Source: Zhengitettix transpicula (Eukaryota; Arthropoda; Insecta; Orthoptera; Tetrigidae). From it: 64,000 bases of DNA. Made by a program: the position numbers and the translations under genes. The stretch is taken from NCBI GenBank assembly GCA_037074705.1, contig CM073590.1, forward strand, positions 133,257,600-133,321,599, written 5' to 3'. How positions within the stretch are numbered: the first letter of the stretch is position 1; each line of letters begins with the position of its first letter. Below the pieces are notes generated by a model. It did not search any database and was not told the origin of the DNA. It saw nothing but the letters and a program-made list of their open reading frames with translations. Positions 24,842 to 38,592 of the stretch are shown here, in pieces.

Positions 24842-25740
24842 TGTAATAATTAAATGGAGGGCTTTTTATTAAATGAAAAGATCGAAATTAACAAACAAAA
24901 TATTTATTTATTTTGTGGCGATAACTCAAAAACAATTACAATTTAAAATATTAAATCTCAGGGTCTCTACTAGGTTTGATAACAAGTTGTTTTAAAAACT
25001 AATTAACACACAGTTTATAATTCACCCAGACAATATGTCGATAGGAAGAAATTAAAAGAAAAGAAATTAACTCTGATTGACAATTAAAATAGAACGAAAT
25101 CTGACTTCTATCCATTAATTACGTTTACATAAATCATGATTTTTGTTTATTTTGTTACTTACATTTGTCCAGCTGGTTCCAGCATTCTTTTTGTTTTCAG
25201 GAGTACACTATTGCAAAATTTTTACACTGATTCTAATATCGGCTCACAGATTTTACACTCTTTAAGTCAACCTTGATAGGCTCCCAGGAACTCGGATGAT
25301 CCTCCTTTTTGTCAGCTATCTGGTGACCGCTTGCCTTATATGACTCCTGTGATTCATAGATTTGCTAGTCTTTTTACCGCTTGGGACTAAAACTACAACT
25401 TTACTATTCCTGGCTGGCTACAGACGTACACTGCTTCTACTTAGGAATATTTACGATTTAAATGCTTCCGTGAATGTTTTTACTTTGTCTTAAACTCACA
25501 ACTTTGTTTAATAATACATTAAACAACGGCTAGTCTCTGCTCTAGAATCATTTGTTCTGTCTTCCGAAATGTCCCGTTACCAACTGAACTATCGTAGTCA
25601 CGAGGTTTTACCGCGCATACGCCATTTTTGACTTTCCGACAAAGTAACAGAGCTCGACTCCATTGTCGCTTTGGAAGCTCCTGCCGCTACAATTAAATTT
25701 TATGTCCAAACAAATAATGTCCTAATTAATTGGCATCACA
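24842..25740 (-). repeat. LTR, minus orientation, facing the LTR at 23457
   Basis: On the minus strand it starts TGTGATGCCA, ends TTAATTATTACA, and is followed by TGGCGCTTCAACGAG, which is the counterpart of the primer-binding site beside the plus LTR. A further partial LTR end with a similar site (TTGGCTTCCACAACGTG, minus strand) lies near 24757-24785. The 384 bp between the two LTRs has no coding sequence. Confidence 0.55.
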
Positions 25741-27118
25741 GTATCTTTGCACATTTCTTTTTTAATCTGCATAGGATAATTCAAACTTCTGCTCTTCTGT
25801 TTTTAAAATGAAAATTTTCAACCTATAACAGTACAAAACATTTTCCACTCAGCTCCAAATAATATACTTTGATCTTTAAATGCTTTTCAAGTTCAGTGAT
25901 ATGGTCATTATAATTGACCAAATAAAATTGAATTTAATCATAACAGAAACTGAGCCAAAAAATGTAGATAATTATTGTTAATAAGTATTTTTAAAACCTA
26001 CAGTATTTCCATTAATTGAAATATTCTTTACTGTTCATCTTCCAACTTTTTGTGTGTTAATACTTTTATTTATTTCTCTATTGCCCAAGCAAAGTTTTGA
26101 TAAGCTAATTCCACACTCACAAATGCATTTATGTTTAATAATTTCAATACAGGTAAAATACAGCAGCTTTTCTATTGAACATCTGAATGGATATTTCAAC
26201 TTAATAACGAAGCATTTATTTTTTTAAAATTTGAAGTTTTATTTTAATTGAGACCAATATGTGTTAATTTCTGTTAAATCAATACATTTATTTTTGTATC
26301 CATTTAGTTCTTCTGTGAATTTATTTGTCAATATGATTGTATTTTTCTTTACAAATTTTGAGCAAAATTATTAAATTGAATTACATGCCACTATTATTTG
26401 TTTTATGCTAGTAAACATAACTTTGAAGGAAATATAACATTGAAATCTATACTAGATTTTTTATGAGTCATAACTTATTGGTTCTTCAAACTGACTTAAA
26501 TTCTTTTCAATTATCCAGCAGAGACTTACTGATGAACTTTTATTTTGTTCTGACCAATCTCTAGTGATAGTTCCCTAACAAGTCTATTTTTGAAGGAAGA
26601 TGATAAGCTACAGGACTTAATTTGATTACACTGGCATCTAAAATGCTGCTTGAGAAAATATTCTTATTGCAATAGGTCTTTAAGTTTATTTACCTCTGTA
26701 TAATTTTTTGATAGTGAGTGATAAATAATAATAATTTACATATCTATAAAACTACAGTCAACAAAATGTGGTTCTTTTCAGTGTAATTAAGGCCCAATTA
26801 TGAAACATTTAATAGTCCTTGTTTCAATTTTAAGTTGCAACAATAATTTGAAAAAACCATTGATGCTGTTATATTTTCTTTCATTTACTTTTACTTATTT
26901 GTCTGTAGAAAATTTGAATTAGAAAACACTAGTAGTTATTACCAAATAAGGCATGTCATTACTGCAACTATTGATTAGGTATACATTTAAAAGTTACATA
27001 CTATCTCTCTTATGAGAAAGCACTCAAAATACACATTGTGTACAATAGTTATCCATATGTGAAAACATTCTCTTATAGTCCTAGAGAAACTGAAAGTAAG
27101 AGAGCATTTTATTTACAG
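25741..27118. other. probable intron upstream of the first visible exon
   Basis: AT-rich and CpG-poor. No upstream exon could be recognised, although the exon at 27119 begins in phase 0 behind an acceptor, so at least one more 5' exon must exist further left. Confidence 0.5.
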
Positions 27119-27259
27119 GAACAGCAAGTGGCAAATGAAAATCTTGCAGCAGCAAGAGCTGAAGCTGCAGCAGCTCAAGCAGCAGCTGCAGCAGCTGAGG
27201 AAGCTCGCAAAGCAGCCGAGTCGGCTGCTCGAATCCTACAGGAAACTTCTGTACAAAAG
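27119..27259 (+). CDS. sls: exon 1 (visible): Ala/Glu-rich coiled coil
   Basis: Acceptor TTATTTACAG and donor GTATTA; phase 0 at both ends; 47 codons. The peptide is dense in Ala, Glu, Gln and Arg (EQQVANENLAAARAE... AAESAARILQE), a strong coiled coil. It has no start methionine, so it is internal. Unusually for this gene it keeps several CpGs (near 27202-27232). Confidence 0.75.
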
Positions 27260-29377
27260 GTATTAACAATCATGATTCTATAATTTCTGGTTTTAATTGA
27301 GATATGTTTCAAGGCAATATTATTCATGAGAAACTCTTTTCAAATTAATTATAATAAGTTTGTGAGAGCAAGGATATATGTGAATGGTAATAGGTAATAG
27401 ATTATACTGGAAAAAGTTCCAAATTCTTTGTATTTGAAATGCTGAGATTTACTTGTGAATGTAATTGAATTACAGCCTTCATCTTACTAGAGTATTATTA
27501 TTCTTAAAAATATATTTTACTGTTGTTACTAAATGTATATTTTTAGGTACTGGAATTCCATAAAATTGTTCATTATAGTAAAATTGTAGTTGATTTCAAT
27601 ACACCATTCATCACTATCACTATCACTGACATAATAATATTTATAGAGATGTGAAAATCCATAAGTAATTATTATAATTACATTAAATCTACTGATTATC
27701 ACAACAAATATTAAATAATTTTTAGGTTGATGTTGAAATGCAGGTAGCATTCCAAGAATTCCAGGAAAGTGGAGCACTTTATCAATCACCAATTCCACTT
27801 TCAAAAAAGATTAAATTAAGTTCATCAGCCACACCACCTTCATTTGAAATTCCACTACATGATGCCGTGATCCAAGAAGGAGAGAAATTCACATTTGAAT
27901 GCCGGTATGTTTTAATTCCTTAAGCTAATAATATTGAAGTGAATGAAGCTGACCAAATAACAGTTGTTGTTATAATGCCAGTTTAAGTTACAGTTAATTT
28001 ATAGAAATATAATTAGGATAGTGAACAATATTAATGTATATTTGATATTTTATTAGAATGTGAAAATGGCCAAAAAAACAGTAAATAAAAGTCATGTTTG
28101 CATTTAAAATCTGAATGAATGAATGCATACATCACATTAATATAGAAGCATATGGTTAAACAGAATACAAATAATTACAAAATTCTTATCTATTTTTATT
28201 TGTCTTCGTTATCATGTGTAACAATATGAAATTATAAATTATGAATTTAAAATTAGTCACTTTAAACAACTGCATTATATTCTAATTAGTACTGGATGTC
28301 TTTGGATTGTTAATTAATGGTTTACATACATTCCAATCATAATAACAAATGTATCATAATAACAAATGTAGTACTCAATTTGTAAGATGCTTTGAAATGA
28401 TATTTTAATAGTTTCCTATTTCAAAGTAGTATATTTGGATTGGTATAGTATGCTTTTTATCTGTAATCTCTTAAATCAGATGGCACTAACCATTCATCTC
28501 ATTTTAGGACAAACACCAGTTATCTTGAATCTTGAACTTGGAAACATTACATGATGTATTGAACTATCACTTCATAGGGCATATTTCCTATATACAAATA
28601 ATGAAAAATAGGTTGTTTGGATCGAATCATTATGAATTTATGGCCAGTAGAAATTTAAATACATTAACATGAAATGTAATATTTTTAAATAAGTTTTAAG
28701 TTAACTTTTATTATAATTATTTTCATTGTTAGTATTTAAAGATACACTTATTGTAGAAAATTAAAATAATTTAAATATAGTTTTAAAATTATAATTTTTG
28801 CAGATCCGTAAGTTTGTTTGCACTATTCACACTTAAAATGTGCATAAATATTATACACCATGTTATTATTAATTTTCCATTGCAGTCTTGATAATTCTGT
28901 CATATTTGTATTAATAAGACAATAATCATTTCTATCAAAATATGTACCTTATAATAATGTTTGGTGAAATTACTCTTTAAGAGAACAGAAAATAAGTTTG
29001 ATATATTTTCCAACATGTCTGACTTGGATAATATACTTGTCTACTTGCATGAAGCATTGATCTAATCAAATAATTACTTTGAAAGTGGTGAAGGTTGTAT
29101 TATATTCATACCTGTTTATAATATGTGCAATTTACTTTTAAAAAGTGTCTGTGGAGATCCATTACCAGATGTCGTATGGTACAAAGATGGCATTTCAATT
29201 CAAAATAATCCAGACTACCAAACAACATATTACAGTGGTCACTGTACTCTGACTATTGAGGAAACATTTGCAGAAGATTCTGCTAGATTCATCTGTAAGG
29301 CTACCAATACAGAAGGTTCAGCAGAAACAAGTGCCACTCTCTCTGTGAAAGGTAGGAAATAAATATTTTATTTGTTA

Positions 29378-29436
<59 letters not shown>

Positions 29437-32400
29437 TATGGAAAGGATAGAGAGATAGGTTGTGGCTTACCTGAAAGTGAAGTACGGTGTCGCCATGAGG
29501 AACTGAAGGTTGTTCTTCAAATTTTCGGAGGCTCTCAGCCTCCTTCTTCAGGAAGGAGTGTTACACCATTCCGTGCACCGGCCGGCTGCGGACAGTCCGC
29601 AGCCGGCCGGTGCACGGAATGGTGTAACACTCCTTCCTGAAGAAGGAGGCTGAGAGCCTCCGAAAATTTGAAGAACAACCTTCAGTTCCTCATGGCGACA
29701 CCGTACTTCACTTTCAGGTAAGCCACAACCTATCTCTCTATCCTTTCCATACCAATATTTTTGACAATGTCACATTCTCACCATTACAATATATATATAT
29801 ATATATATATATGGATTTTCACTTTTCAGAATCAGAGCCTGAACAACAATTAATACCTCCAAACTTTACCAAGAAGTTAGAGCCAGGCACAGCAAAAGAG
29901 GGTTCTACTTATCAGTTTCAGTGCAAAGTTGAAGGCATACCTTTGCCTGTTGTTCAATGGTTCAAAAATGACAAATGCATTGATAACTCTCCTGATTATG
30001 TAATCACTTATAATAATGGTGAAGCCATACTACAATTTGAAGAAGTTTTTCTGGAAGATCAAGCAGAATACAGTTGTAAAGCTACCAATCAAGTAGGTTC
30101 AGAGACCAGCAGTACAAAGCTTATAATTGAACGTAAGTAACACTTAATAGAGAAAAAACAATTAAAATATTATATATTTAATTATTGAAATTGAATGATT
30201 TATTACTTTGATATTTTCACTTATTAATTCCATAGTTTACTGTATATGCTTTAATTTTATTACTGTTAAATTATAAAAACAAAAATTTGATAACATTAAT
30301 AAATAATACATTATTACTGATAACTATTTCATTTGGAAAGAAAGTAACATTGAAACTTACTTTATTCAATTTAATATAGCTCTAGAACCAACAGAAGCTC
30401 CTTTATTTATTACACCTTTAACTAATGTTATGGCAAGAGCTGGACAAAAAATTAAATTGGAATGTGAAATTCAAGGGTTACCAATTCCTCAAATTCAGTG
30501 GAGCCATAATAACAAAATTGTGAAGGATACTAGAGACTTGAAGGTATGGTTTACCTTTAAATTTTGACTTGTCACAGTTTGTTTTCTGTTGAGAAATTTA
30601 TTTCCAATGATGAAAACCAAATTAAATTTTAAACTACAAACCCACCCACACTTACTCACAAAACTGTGCTCTTGTTTATCTTGGAAACTTTTCAAATCAA
30701 AGGGAGTGTAGTTGCTACAGAGTTCTGACTCAAGCAGCAGTTTTCTAAAAATACATGCTCTGCACATTGGTGTAATCCATGGGTAAAATATAGAAGACAG
30801 CTGCTGCATACACTCCCAACTCTTAGTTGAATGTAGGCCTAGTTCCTGGAATGGATTCACAACTCTTATCTTATAAATCAGTAGTAAATAATCTGTAAGT
30901 TATTAAAGTTAATTTTAATCACATGCAAATTAAAAATATATCAGATTTTAAACTACTAAGTTCAATAACTGTGCCTATCACAAACAAAGTAATTAATATT
31001 GTTAAATTATGGTATTAGAATATTAAGAAAATTATTCTTTACTTTCATATATTTGAAAATAGTTTTTCTGTTTAGTAATCAAAATAACAAAGTATTATTT
31101 TTCTTTATCAAAGGATTTTTCCTTTGTTAAAATATAATTCACTTAAATTATTCTACCCAATTTATTAATTGAGCATATAAATTAATCATGTATGATTTTC
31201 CAAGTATGTATTTTTGTAATTAACCAGAAATTAATAATTTATAGAATGTGCTATTTAGAACATGTATAACCAAATTTATGTTTTTCTTTTACAGGTTCAA
31301 TATGATGAATGCAAAGCATCTCTTATAGTAAATGAAGCTTTTCCTAAAGATGCTGGGATTTATGTAGTGACTGCAACAAATATTGCTGGTGAAGCATCCA
31401 GCTCATGCAATGTGTCAGTGAAGGGCCGTCTACCTACTGAAACCTCTGATTCTGAATTAGCAAGTGATATGGAACCAACAAAGCCATCAATACAGCTACC
31501 TCTCAAAGATGTTTCTGTATTTGAGGGAAAGCGAGTTCGACTTGATTGTGTTATTGTTGGACAGCCTGAACCAGAGGTATTGCAAACACAGAACACACAA
31601 TGTTCATCCCATCTTTGAGAATGCATTATTATAATATGAAAGTAATTTTTATTTTATTATATATAATTTATTGAAACAATTTTACATTTCTTAAATTATG
31701 CTAATTATGTGTAATTTGGTTTTTGATAAATTTTAGAATTCAAATTTGAAAAGAAAAAGATGTAGAAATTTTTATTTCATCGCCTGATACAGTCCCAAAG
31801 ACTGGATGAAATTTTGTTATATACATTATACTAAATTTTTCTGACTTATTGGCTATTTTATTTATTTAATATTACCAAAAGTTTAATTTATTGTTTTACA
31901 TCATGTGTGGAGAAGGCTGTTTGATCAAAATCATTATAGATATAAAAAATCACTTTCTGAGACTGTATAGTGGGGTTTTTATTTTTATAATATATATACT
32001 TGCATATGATAGCATTTTTCACCTTGTTATTTTACATCTGTAATTTGGATTGCTCCTGTTCTTGGGGAGTTCTTTACATTATTATAATGTAGGTTTACAG
32101 TTTCCACTGTTTTCTATGTCCTGTATTAGTTATTGTTGCAGACTCTCAAAGGCGCAAAAATATCACTAAAAAGAAATTTGGTTGAATAGTAAACAGTCCA
32201 ATACTAATTTGTGTATTGCTGAAAACTTTGTTTGAATATTTATTATATAAGTTGTTTATTGAAATAATGTATTACAGCAAATAACATCTTCAATTCCTAT
32301 TTAAAGGTTATATGGTATCATAATGAGCGACCTGTTAAGGAGTCCGAAGACTTTCAACTCCTATTTCAAGGTGATAGATGTTCCCTCATAATAAAGGAAG

Positions 32401-32717
32401 TGTATATTGAAGATGCTGGAGACTACAAAGTTGTTGCAATAAATTCAGGAGGGGAAGCATCTAGCAAGTGCACTTTAGCTGTTCAATGTAAGTAGCTGCA
32501 TTTTCATTGCAGGATTCACATATTTATTTTCAAGCTTATATCTGATAATATGATAGTAATTTGAAGGAATTGTACCAAAATGATTATATCTAGTGAATAG
32601 TAGGTGTCTCTTACCTGATCTGGAGATGACTTGGATACCTCGGTTGATTACCTGAATATCAAATGGAGGTGGAGGTACCGGGTTCAGTTCCCAGTCCAGT
32701 CGAGTTATCCGAATGTG

Positions 32718-32755
<38 letters not shown>

Positions 32756-35700
32756 CACATTAGGATAGGAAAGAGAGACAGTGATGCTGACTTACCTGAA
32801 ATCAACTGTTGGTTCAGTTAGGCTGAGCAGAAAATAAACATCAAATTTTAGAGGACCTGAGCCATCTTTGTCAGGAAAGAAGGTCTGAACTGTGAGCTGG
32901 CCAGGAACGAATTGACAGATTCAAACTATGGTGCACCATCCATTAGACAGCAACAATCAACACCCAATGAACTGTGGCATAACATGGGTTTTAGTGTCTG
33001 GGGTGGTGGAAAAAAAATTTTGCCTCCTTATTTAGATATTCAAATCCATAATTTAGTGAAATTATGAAATTTTTCAACCCCCAAAAATTGCCATCTGGGG
33101 CGGGTCGCCCCTGCCACACTACACTACAAAGCTAACAACTCTCTCTTTTTCTCAAGGAAAGATCAAAACAAAGAGAAGAAATATACATATTAGAGTGAAG
33201 AGTAAAAAGTAAGGAAAAGAAAAGAAAAGGAAATTAAAAAGTAAATGAGTGAGTATGCGGACAGGATTAAATAGGCTATTATAATATTAGATCAATACAA
33301 AATTTTAATACAATATTATATCTACAACATCAATGACTATTATTCAATAAATAGTTCTCGGAATTGACATGGGTTTTGCATATTTATATTTACACACAAC
33401 ATTTCGACAACTGAAAGCACTGTCATCATCTTTTAGGCGAACGACGACAGTGCTTTCAGTCGTCAAAACGTTGCGTGTAAATATAAATATGCAAAACCCG
33501 TGTGAATTCCGAGAACTATTTATTGAACAACTTCACCGGGAAAGACTTCAATCTTTGATAATGACTATTATATTAATATTAGAGGATGTTGAGTCGAGGA
33601 CTTTGCCTAGACTGTAAGATGTGTTGGAAGGATAGTTCCCAATCCCAAAGATTTAGTCCAGCAGCCTTACCCTCATCATCCTTCATCAAAATTTCATTTC
33701 TGCTTAAAGTGGTGCAGGTCCTCGAAAATTTGAAATTTTCGTTTGTTGCCCAGCCTGACTGGACCAACTGTTGATTTAAGGTAAGTCAACTATGCTGTGT
33801 TTATATATACAATATAATATAATATATAAATAACACAATTAGATAGGAAAGAGAGACAGCAATGCAAAATTTGTATTTTTCTGTCACCTCTACTCAACTG
33901 GACCATCTATTGATTTCAGGTAAGTTGGCATTGCTGTCTCTCTTTCCTATCTAAATGTGTTAGATATATATGAAGTGAGTATGAATTATGTGACATTTTC
34001 AAATTAATTAATTTACTCATTTGTATGGGAACGAAATATTATAGAGAGCAGTTGACTTACCTTAAATTAACATTTTGCATAGCCAGGATGGGAACTAATA
34101 CCTATTTTAAGGACCTAACCCCCTTCCTCATGACAGTAGGGCTGACCATCATGTTGGCTGGCAACACAATAAAATTATTATTAAGAATTATAATTAGTTT
34201 TTTAAATACTAACTTTGTATTTCAGCATGTGAACTACATTTCTGAAAAAAGTTGATGATACTTATTATCTGCAGAGAGTGTGATAAGACAGTGTAAATAT
34301 ATGCTGATCATATTTTTCAAATATTACCAACCTTGAATTTTAACAAGTATATTTAATGGCAATCTGCACAGTTTATATAATATATATGAATATATAATAC
34401 ATATGAATGACTTTAATTAATATTTCTGGTATTTTAATATGATTTATAAGAATAAGTTTTCACATTATTTAATTTTTACAGCAATCAATGCTACTGAACC
34501 AGCAATAAGATCTCAACAAGTTGAAGTACAGCAAACTGGCACCATTCCAAAATTTAGCAAACTGCTGAGTGATATATTAGCTACAGAGGGAGAACCAGCC
34601 ACTTTAGAATGCTGTGTGACTGGGAATCCCTGGCCAAATATTACATGGCTGCATTTCAATGAAGAGATTACTTTTGATGCAAGGAGACAGGTATATAAAT
34701 TATTCCCACACCTGAGCATATGAATTCACATAAAGCATAATCCTCATATTTCTCCTATTTATTTCTATCCTTCCTCACTAGCCAAGTTCAAATGTGACTT
34801 CATCATCCAATTAGTTACTATTCCTTAATGGATGCTCCTAATAGTTGGAATCATCAGGCTAATTAGTAATGAACTTAAACAATAACAGAAAATGTGGTTT
34901 TCCAGTAAAAGTATCAGAATATGTGTCAGTCACTTGGTGATAAGTTAATTTTTGAGACAGTTCCTTCAGAACAATAGTATTTGATACACTGGATTAAAAT
35001 GATAATAGGACTGTCAATGGACCTGGCACCCAATGAAAGTTTCTGAAAGAAGAATAAGGAAGGAATATTAAAATGTATCATATGCACATATACGTACACA
35101 GAGAAGAAAGGAATATTTAAGAAGTGAATAAAATCTGATTGAAAGTTTACACATGCTTATGAGAATTATTTACTTATAAAAAGTTTAATAACATTTAATC
35201 AGTGCAGGGATAGACCAAATGGTTGTAATTTTAAAGTTCAATGCCATCCATATATGAAAACATTAATTTTTTTTGTACATTTAGTTTTCAATATAACAAT
35301 ATTTATTATTATTCAGTTCCATTAATTTTCTTATATTTATATATTTTTGTGTATCTTATGTATTTAATTCTTAGTATTATTAATTTTGTGGTTCCATGTT
35401 TAGAATTTGGTAAAATATTATATAAATTTTCAGAGTAATTGTGATGAAACTGGCAACGTCAGTCTGAAGTTAACTTCTGTTACACCAGAAGATAAGGGTG
35501 TATACACGGTTAAAGCAAGAAATTCTTTAGGGGAAGCAAAGTGTTTTTCCAATCTTATTGTTAAATCTACAAGCTCTACTGACTTAAAAAGTAAAACAGA
35601 AAAATTAATTCATCCAGCATTCAAGGAATTATTTGCTGATAGAACAGTAATCATAGAGGATTCAACAAAATTTGATTGTATTGTTTTGGGAAAGCCAACA

Positions 35701-36665
35701 CCAAAGGTACTTGATATTTAGTTATTATAGCTAACAATTATTTTGTAAAATACTTATTAAAAAGGTAATATTGTTTCTGAAATATTATGTCTAGAGTGTC
35801 TACTTAAAATAAATCAATTTGTACAACTTTAATTTTCTGAATCACAAAGGGTATGCAAAACTCATCATTCATTGCCTTATTTAGCAACAAAATAAATTTA
35901 TTTCATTTTTTAATTTACAATAATTTCCAAAAATTATATTATAGAAAACTTGTTTTAATATTTGTACAATTATTACATGACAAATTGTGTCATAGAAATC
36001 TGTGTGAATTAGTTGAATAATGGTATTGTGCTTTACCTTGCAGTAATCTTATTAAGTCCAAATATATAAGAAAATTTCTGTCACTTCTTATAAACACATT
36101 TTCTTAAGATTTTGAAAGTAGAATAATGGCTATGAATATTTTCTATTATATTGTATTGTTCTGTCTGCTCTTGAAGTGGATATTTTATATATATAACACA
36201 TTTAAATTGGAAAGAGAGACAGCTTAACTAACTTACCTGAAGTCAACTCTTGGTCCAGTTGGGCTGTGCATAAAAATTCCAATTTATTAGGAAAATAGGT
36301 CAGAACTGAATGCTGGCTGGACACACATTCTTATAGTACTTTGCCTTTTCATTGACCTGTGACCCAAATATCCTCTAGGGTTAAATATAAAAAAAATGAT
36401 TTAATGGTATCATAGAAATGTGTTTTATAGTAGTTGAATAATGATATCAATCATACCAGGCCAGCATGCAGTTCAAACCTACTTTCCTTATAAAGGGGGC
36501 TCAGGTCCTTGAAAATTTGAATTTTTATTTGTACACAGCCCAACTGGAACAACTGTTGATATCAGGTAAGCCGGCTACACTGTCTCTCTTTCCTATCCAA
36601 ATGTGTCATTTAATTTGACCATATCACATTTTCTTTAAGTGCTATATACATACATACACACACAC

Positions 36666-36727
<62 letters not shown>

Positions 36728-37000
36728 CTCCCATTTGGTTTTTTAGTCAGTTGTAAGATTAAGTATGCACCTGATAAATTCTTATTTTGCATGTCTCAAC
36801 AAATTAACATATTACATATAAAAATGTTGTGGTTTGTTTTAGTAATAATGATTATTGAGTAATATTGCTAATTTTTCTTTAAAATTAAACATTGTGTGAC
36901 AATTTATAAATTAATATAGTGATATATGGCCAATTAAGTCTGTTTTACCTTTGTGTTAAATTTTATAAGTTTCATAAAAGTAGGGGTACACATTTTCTCA

Positions 37001-37064
<64 letters not shown>

Positions 37065-38552
37065 TGGTCTTATTTTAATTCTGAGATCATTGATATATGT
37101 TTACTCTGTTTATTAAATATAGATACTATATTTTATAAAATAATTAGTTGTTACAACTAAAAGTATTTGATTCTTTGAAATTATGTTTATAAGTTACATT
37201 TTAAAATTAAACAATAATTGTGATTATGTAGGTAAAGTGGCTCTTTAATAATGTACCAGTGTCTGGGAAAGATTTTTTGGTATCAACTAGTGGTGAACGT
37301 CAAGTGCTTATGATTCCAAGAGTTTCAAAAAGTCACTGTGGACAAATATCGTGTGTTGCTGAAAATGAAGTAGGAAAAGCAACATGTGTAGCAAAATTAA
37401 CTGTGCAAGGCAAGTAAATTTGGTATGATAATACTTACATGTAAAAGAATTTCATTTAAATGCTTAATAATTATTTTCAGAAGTCCCAGATTTATCTTCA
37501 TTTGAAAGTTGTGGTGTGACTGAAACAGACCACCAATCATTTAGTATGAAGAGATCTGTGTTTATGCAATCATCTAGTAGCCAGTTTACATCTACTATGT
37601 CAGGGCAAGGTGACCCAAAGAGCGAATTTCATAAGGTGTCATCAGAATCTGAACATTCTCTGCAACAATCAATTAATAAGCCTCCTATTCAGGTAATAAC
37701 ATATTATAAATACTTTTGATGCAATGTTTGAAATCTCTTGTGTTTAGTTGTATTGTTTAGAAATTTTTCCATTCAGTGTAGCTTATGTAAAGTAAATTAT
37801 TGTTCCCAGCATTATCCTGCCCCATATTTAGTACATACATTTATATTTAGTGCCTTCTTATGGGTACCTGATTAGTACAAATTTTAATAATGCCTATTTG
37901 AAATATCAAAATTTTTCTTTCATGCATTAGGCCTGTACTGTTCATGTATTCAATTGCCAAAATAAGGATATGAAGATAAATATTTTTTTTATGGTAATTG
38001 GGTCCCAAACCTGAGTTTGCATGATAGTATAAAGCCCTACCTGTGAACTGTGAGATGTGGCACTGCTTCTGTTTTTGAAAAAACAGCAGTTCGCTCTTAA
38101 ATTTTTGATCAAGTTGTTGGTCTTGTATTCCAGTTCTACCTTTGGCTGATACTTAGTTGTAGTTGCTTTACTGTCACCTACAACTAATTCCCCTGACTTT
38201 GGTGTTTGACCTCCCTTGGGCACTGTGTTCATGATAAGGTTGTCCTGGTTGGTTCTTTCTTCACCTTGACCGAGGATCATTCCCCTAAAATTCAGAGGTG
38301 ATAAACTGTAGGACATGGTATAGGCCAAAGTACCATTTCAAAAGCTTTGCTAATAGGCCCAACTTACAAAATGGGGTAAATATCCAAATTAGGTTTCTTG
38401 ACAGGTACAAAACTTATTGATGACTTGCATTGTACCATTGCCAGTCTTTTTCTTGAGCCTGCTTCTGTGCATACATAAAGATTCTAGTCTTATTGGCAGC
38501 CTCACCTAAATATGTATTTCCAACAATACCAATAACAATAAACATGATATTA

Positions 38553-38592
<40 letters not shown>

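Noticed and set aside
27081..27269. Leu-rich minus-strand frame opposite exon 1
   Set aside because: Complement of Ala/Gln codon repeats in the coiled-coil exon.
37410..37414. GT donor at 37414 (AA|GTAAAT) instead of the GC donor
   Set aside because: It would end exon 10 in phase 2, whereas exon 11 needs phase 1 to stay open.
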